Source: JADKBO01 sp965230345 (GTDB lineage Bacteria; Bacteroidota; Bacteroidia; Chitinophagales; Saprospiraceae). Taken from it: a stretch of DNA of 64,000 nucleotides. The position numbers and the translations under genes were made by a program. The DNA lies in NCBI GenBank assembly GCA_965230345.1, contig CBDDKR010000002.1, positions 744,001 to 808,000 of the forward strand, in the 5' to 3' direction. Position 1 is the stretch's first letter, and every line of letters starts with the position of its first letter. This document shows positions 61,498-64,000 of the stretch, in pieces. Below the pieces are notes generated by a model, which was given only the letters and a program-made list of their open reading frames with translations, had not been told where the DNA came from and made no database searches.

Positions 61498-61500
61498 ATA

Positions 61501-62556
61501 CTACAAACTTTGAACTACCTTTTTAATTTCTTGTTCGTCGCTTTTGGGATAAATTAAAAGGGCATTTTCTTCGTCTACAACGATGTAGTCATGTAATCCC
61601 TTTATAACCACTGTTTTCTTACTATCTGATTTGATTAAACTATTTGACGTATCAATCAACAAAGTATTTTCACCTAATGTAACCGTCCGACTCTCATCTT
61701 TATCCAAATAACTATGTAAGCTATTCCATGTACCTAAATCACTCCATCCTATATCAGCAGGAATAGTAAACACATTGTTTGCTCTTTCCAAAATTGCATA
61801 ATCTACTGATATTTTTTCCGTATTTGGGTAAACACGATCAATATAAGACTGCTCTTCCTCTGTTCCAATCTTCTCTGGAGATTCAAGCAATGTTTCTAAA
61901 ATCCCAGAAGCATTTTTCTCAAAAGAATTCAAAATACTTTTCACACTCCAGATAAAGAGTCCAGCATTCCATAAATAATTGCCAGATTCAACATATTCTA
62001 CTGCAGTGTTGTGATCTGGTTTTTCTCTAAATTGTTCTACTTTATATACTTCTCCATCGCGATTTGACTTGTCTATTTCGATATAACCATAGCCCGTATC
62101 AGGTCGAGTAGGCTGAATACCCATTGTGACAATAGCATCATTCTTACCAGCAAAATCAAAAGCCAATTCTAATCTATCTCTATAATCGTCCTCCTTTAAA
62201 ATGACATGATCCGAAGCAAGTACGGCAAAAGTGGCATTTTCATTTTCTGAGTTAATTCTTAGAGCAGCATAAGCAATGCAGGGAGCAGTATTATTCATAC
62301 TTGGTTCACAAAGCACATTTTGTTCTTCCATTTCTGGAATATGTTCAAGTACCAAATCTTTATACTTCTTATTTGTAACCACTAAAATGTTCTTAACAGG
62401 AACGGTTTTTAAACAACGCTCAAAAGTCATTCGAATAAGGGATTTTCCCACTCCCAGAATATCTAAGAATTGCTTTGGTCTTTCAGTAGTAGAGGCTGGC
62501 CAAAATCGAGAACCTATGCCACCAGCCATAATTACAATATACCGTGAATTGTCCAT
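61501..62556 (-). CDS. manC: Mannose-1-phosphate guanylyltransferase
   Basis: The 351-aa nucleotidyltransferase makes GDP-mannose for glycan synthesis. It has the pyrophosphorylase motif IMAGGIGSRFWPASTTERPK (residues 9-28), LVVTNKKYKDLV, NTAPCIAYAALR, FAVLASDHVI and EKPDHNTAVEYVESGNYLWN. Its length shows it lacks the phosphomannose isomerase domain found in longer ManC proteins. It opens the glycan operon, 26 bp after the SNF2 stop. Confidence 0.94.
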   Translation of the reverse strand: MDNSRYIVIMAGGIGSRFWPASTTERPKQFLDILGVGKSLIRMTFERCLKTVPVKNILVVTNKKYKDLVLEHIPEMEEQNVLCEPSMNNTAPCIAYAALRINSENENATFAVLASDHVILKEDDYRDRLELAFDFAGKNDAIVTMGIQPTRPDTGYGYIEIDKSNRDGEVYKVEQFREKPDHNTAVEYVESGNYLWNAGLFIWSVKSILNSFEKNASGILETLLESPEKIGTEEEQSYIDRVYPNTEKISVDYAILERANNVFTIPADIGWSDLGTWNSLHSYLDKDESRTVTLGENTLLIDTSNSLIKSDSKKTVVIKGLHDYIVVDEENALLIYPKSDEQEIKKVVQSL

Positions 62557-62582
62557 TTTATCTTTTATATTTTTTGAGATGT

Positions 62583-64000
62583 TTAATCAAAAAGTGCGAG
62601 TAAATCTTCCTCTTTCATTGATTTCAAGAAGTTTTCTTCTGTTGCTATAATATCTGTTGCAATCTTCTTTTTGCGTTCTTGAAGTTTTAAGATTTTCTCT
62701 TCTATCGTTCCTTTACAAACCAATTTGTAAGCAAAAATATTCTTATCCTGCCCAATTCGATGTGTCCTATCAATAGCTTGAGCTTCTACTGCTGGATTCC
62801 ACCAAGGATCAACGATGTACACATAATCCGCTTTAACCAAGTTTAATCCTGTATTACCCGCCTTCAAACTGATCAGGAAAATCTTTATATCATCATCCTC
62901 GTCAAATTCTTGTACTACTTCCTTTCTTTTCCTAGTAGAACCATCTAAATAACTGTACTTAACACCTCTAGCATCTAATTCTTTGCGTATTAGATCCAAC
63001 ATAGACGTAAATTGTGAAAAGACTAAGGCATTATGATCGTTTAGTTCTTCCGTAAGTTGTTCGACCAATGTATTAATTTTGATCGACTCTTGTTGTTCTT
63101 TAGGAAGGTCAGCTTTAACCAATGCAGGTGAGTTACAAACCTGCCTTAACCTCAATAATCCTTCTAAAATTTTCATTTTACTTCGACCGATTCCTTCTTT
63201 CTCCACCTTTCCTTGTAAGTCTAAACGAACCTGATTTTTAATCTCATCGTATATTCTTTTCTGGGTTTTACCCATTTCACAATAGATAACGATTTCTGAT
63301 TTTTGTGGAAGGTCTTTCGCTACAACCTCTTTTGTCCTTCTTAGAAGAAATGGGCTAATGATCTTCCTAAGCATATCAGCAGCTGACTCATCTCCTTTAG
63401 AATCGATGGGTTGAGCATATATGTCTTTGAATGACTTTTGTGTGCCCAACATCCCCGGATTCACAAAACTCATCTGTGCATAAAGCTCAAATGTATTGTT
63501 TTCAATAGGTGTACCTGTCATACACATCTTGTTTTGAGCTTGTAAAAGGCATGCTGCTCTAAACCTTTGTGATGTGATGTTTTTAATCGCTTGAGATTCA
63601 TCAAGAATGACATAATGAAAAGGAATTCTCCTAAGCTTATCAATATCATTGACTACTAAAGTATAAGTCGTAATGATCAAATCATATTCATAAAACAACT
63701 CTTGGTCTACGTTTCTATCCAATCCATAATGAACGTGATACTTTAAGTTGGGATTAAACTTATCGAGCTCGTTGGACCAGTTAAAAATCAAAGACCTTGG
63801 AACCACAATAAGAGAGCATTTATTGGTATTCTGATGGACATGAGTTAGTAAACTAATGACTTGCAATGTCTTACCTAATCCCATGTCATCGGCTAAGATT
63901 CCTCCCCAACCAATTTCATCTAACGTTGTCAACCATTGAAAGCCCTCTTCTTGATACGGTCGTAACTCAGCTTTAACCTGTGACGGTAAGTTAAATTTTT
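62583..64000 (-). CDS. SNF2-family DEAD/DEAH helicase, C-terminal part (truncated at the window edge)
   Basis: The frame is open to the right edge, so only the ATPase module is visible and the TTG at 63932 is internal. Upstream residues KFNLPSQVKAELRPYQEEGF continue the frame. Motifs are Q-type RPYQEEGFQWL, Walker A ADDMGLGKTLQVI, motif II ILDESQAIKN, motif III MTGTPIENN, motif V KAGNTGLNLVKADYVY and motif VI QAIDRTHRIGQ. This is the Swi2/Snf2 core, in bacteria usually preceded by a SWIM or N-terminal regulatory region. It remodels protein-DNA or protein-RNA complexes. The adjacency to the glycan operon is probably incidental. Confidence 0.93.
   Translation of the reverse strand, partial: KFNLPSQVKAELRPYQEEGFQWLTTLDEIGWGGILADDMGLGKTLQVISLLTHVHQNTNKCSLIVVPRSLIFNWSNELDKFNPNLKYHVHYGLDRNVDQELFYEYDLIITTYTLVVNDIDKLRRIPFHYVILDESQAIKNITSQRFRAACLLQAQNKMCMTGTPIENNTFELYAQMSFVNPGMLGTQKSFKDIYAQPIDSKGDESAADMLRKIISPFLLRRTKEVVAKDLPQKSEIVIYCEMGKTQKRIYDEIKNQVRLDLQGKVEKEGIGRSKMKILEGLLRLRQVCNSPALVKADLPKEQQESIKINTLVEQLTEELNDHNALVFSQFTSMLDLIRKELDARGVKYSYLDGSTRKRKEVVQEFDEDDDIKIFLISLKAGNTGLNLVKADYVYIVDPWWNPAVEAQAIDRTHRIGQDKNIFAYKLVCKGTIEEKILKLQERKKKIATDIIATEENFLKSMKEEDLLALFD

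Noticed and set aside
63930..63932. TTG at 63932 as the start of the SNF2 gene
   Set aside because: The helicase Q-type motif RPYQEEGFQW continues upstream in the same frame to the edge.
1..64000. tRNA, rRNA or transposase genes
   Set aside because: I looked in all intergenic stretches for T-loop GGTTCGA-type sequences, ribosomal motifs and transposase frames and saw none that were convincing.

Overview
The window is AT-rich chromosomal DNA from a member of the Bacteroidota. Lineage markers are a type IX secretion (T9SS) C-terminal sorting domain on the protein at the left edge, a gingipain-family (C25) protein of the PorU2 type, a TMEM260-like DUF2723 protein, the purH-coaX-outer membrane protein-TPR gene order, many lipoproteins, and promoter boxes of the Bacteroidota type (TAnnTTTG). 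A gliding or marine group such as Saprospiria or Cytophagia fits, but the sequence alone does not fix the genus. The gene complement is mostly housekeeping, with no ribosomal RNA, tRNA, CRISPR array, intact insertion sequence or prophage seen.

Layout. 0-3.4 kb: 3' part of a large T9SS cargo protein with two tandem receptor-L-like modules. 3.5-12.4 kb (minus strand): lpxK, a C-terminal processing protease, an alpha/beta hydrolase, then a likely operon purH-coaX-OM barrel-TPR closed by a strong terminator. 12.4-15.0 kb: an accessory pocket with a truncated YefM-type antitoxin, a possible hydrolase fragment, a secreted unknown protein apparently split by a frameshift, and an intact mazEF pair. 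15.0-24.9 kb (minus): an FtsX-type ABC transporter with a 20-histidine tract, gcvP, a basic secreted protein, and a methyltransferase-LolC/E permease-cinA operon. 25.3-32.4 kb (plus): two overlapping lipoprotein glycosidases (GH63-like and GH2), a GNAT enzyme, and a MarR-DOMON-NTF2-like cassette with two related palindromes. 32.4-33.4 kb: a gene-free stretch holding a degenerate tandem repeat of about 400 bp.

33.5-48.8 kb: mutL, rpiB, the DUF2723 glycosyltransferase, a MauG-like cytochrome c peroxidase, a ligase-associated DEXH helicase, two POT transporters, tgt and the ligase-associated phosphodiesterase pdeM. 49.0-54.9 kb: PorU2-type C25 protein overlapping a sulfotransferase. 54.9-64.0 kb (minus): a tightly packed glycan operon (three glycosyltransferases, an alkaline-phosphatase-superfamily membrane transferase, a small lipoprotein, a deacetylase-like protein and mannose-1-phosphate guanylyltransferase) downstream of a truncated SNF2 helicase.

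How the parts fit: lpxK, the LolC/E permease, the DUF2723 protein and the glycan operon all serve the outer membrane and surface glycans. The C25 protein and the sorting-domain cargo belong to the type IX export route. The helicase and PdeM are two of the four usual members of a ligase-associated repair set. The least explained parts are the 12.4-14.3 kb pocket, the repeat at 32.5-33.4 kb, the MarR-DOMON cassette and the histidine-rich ABC transporter.
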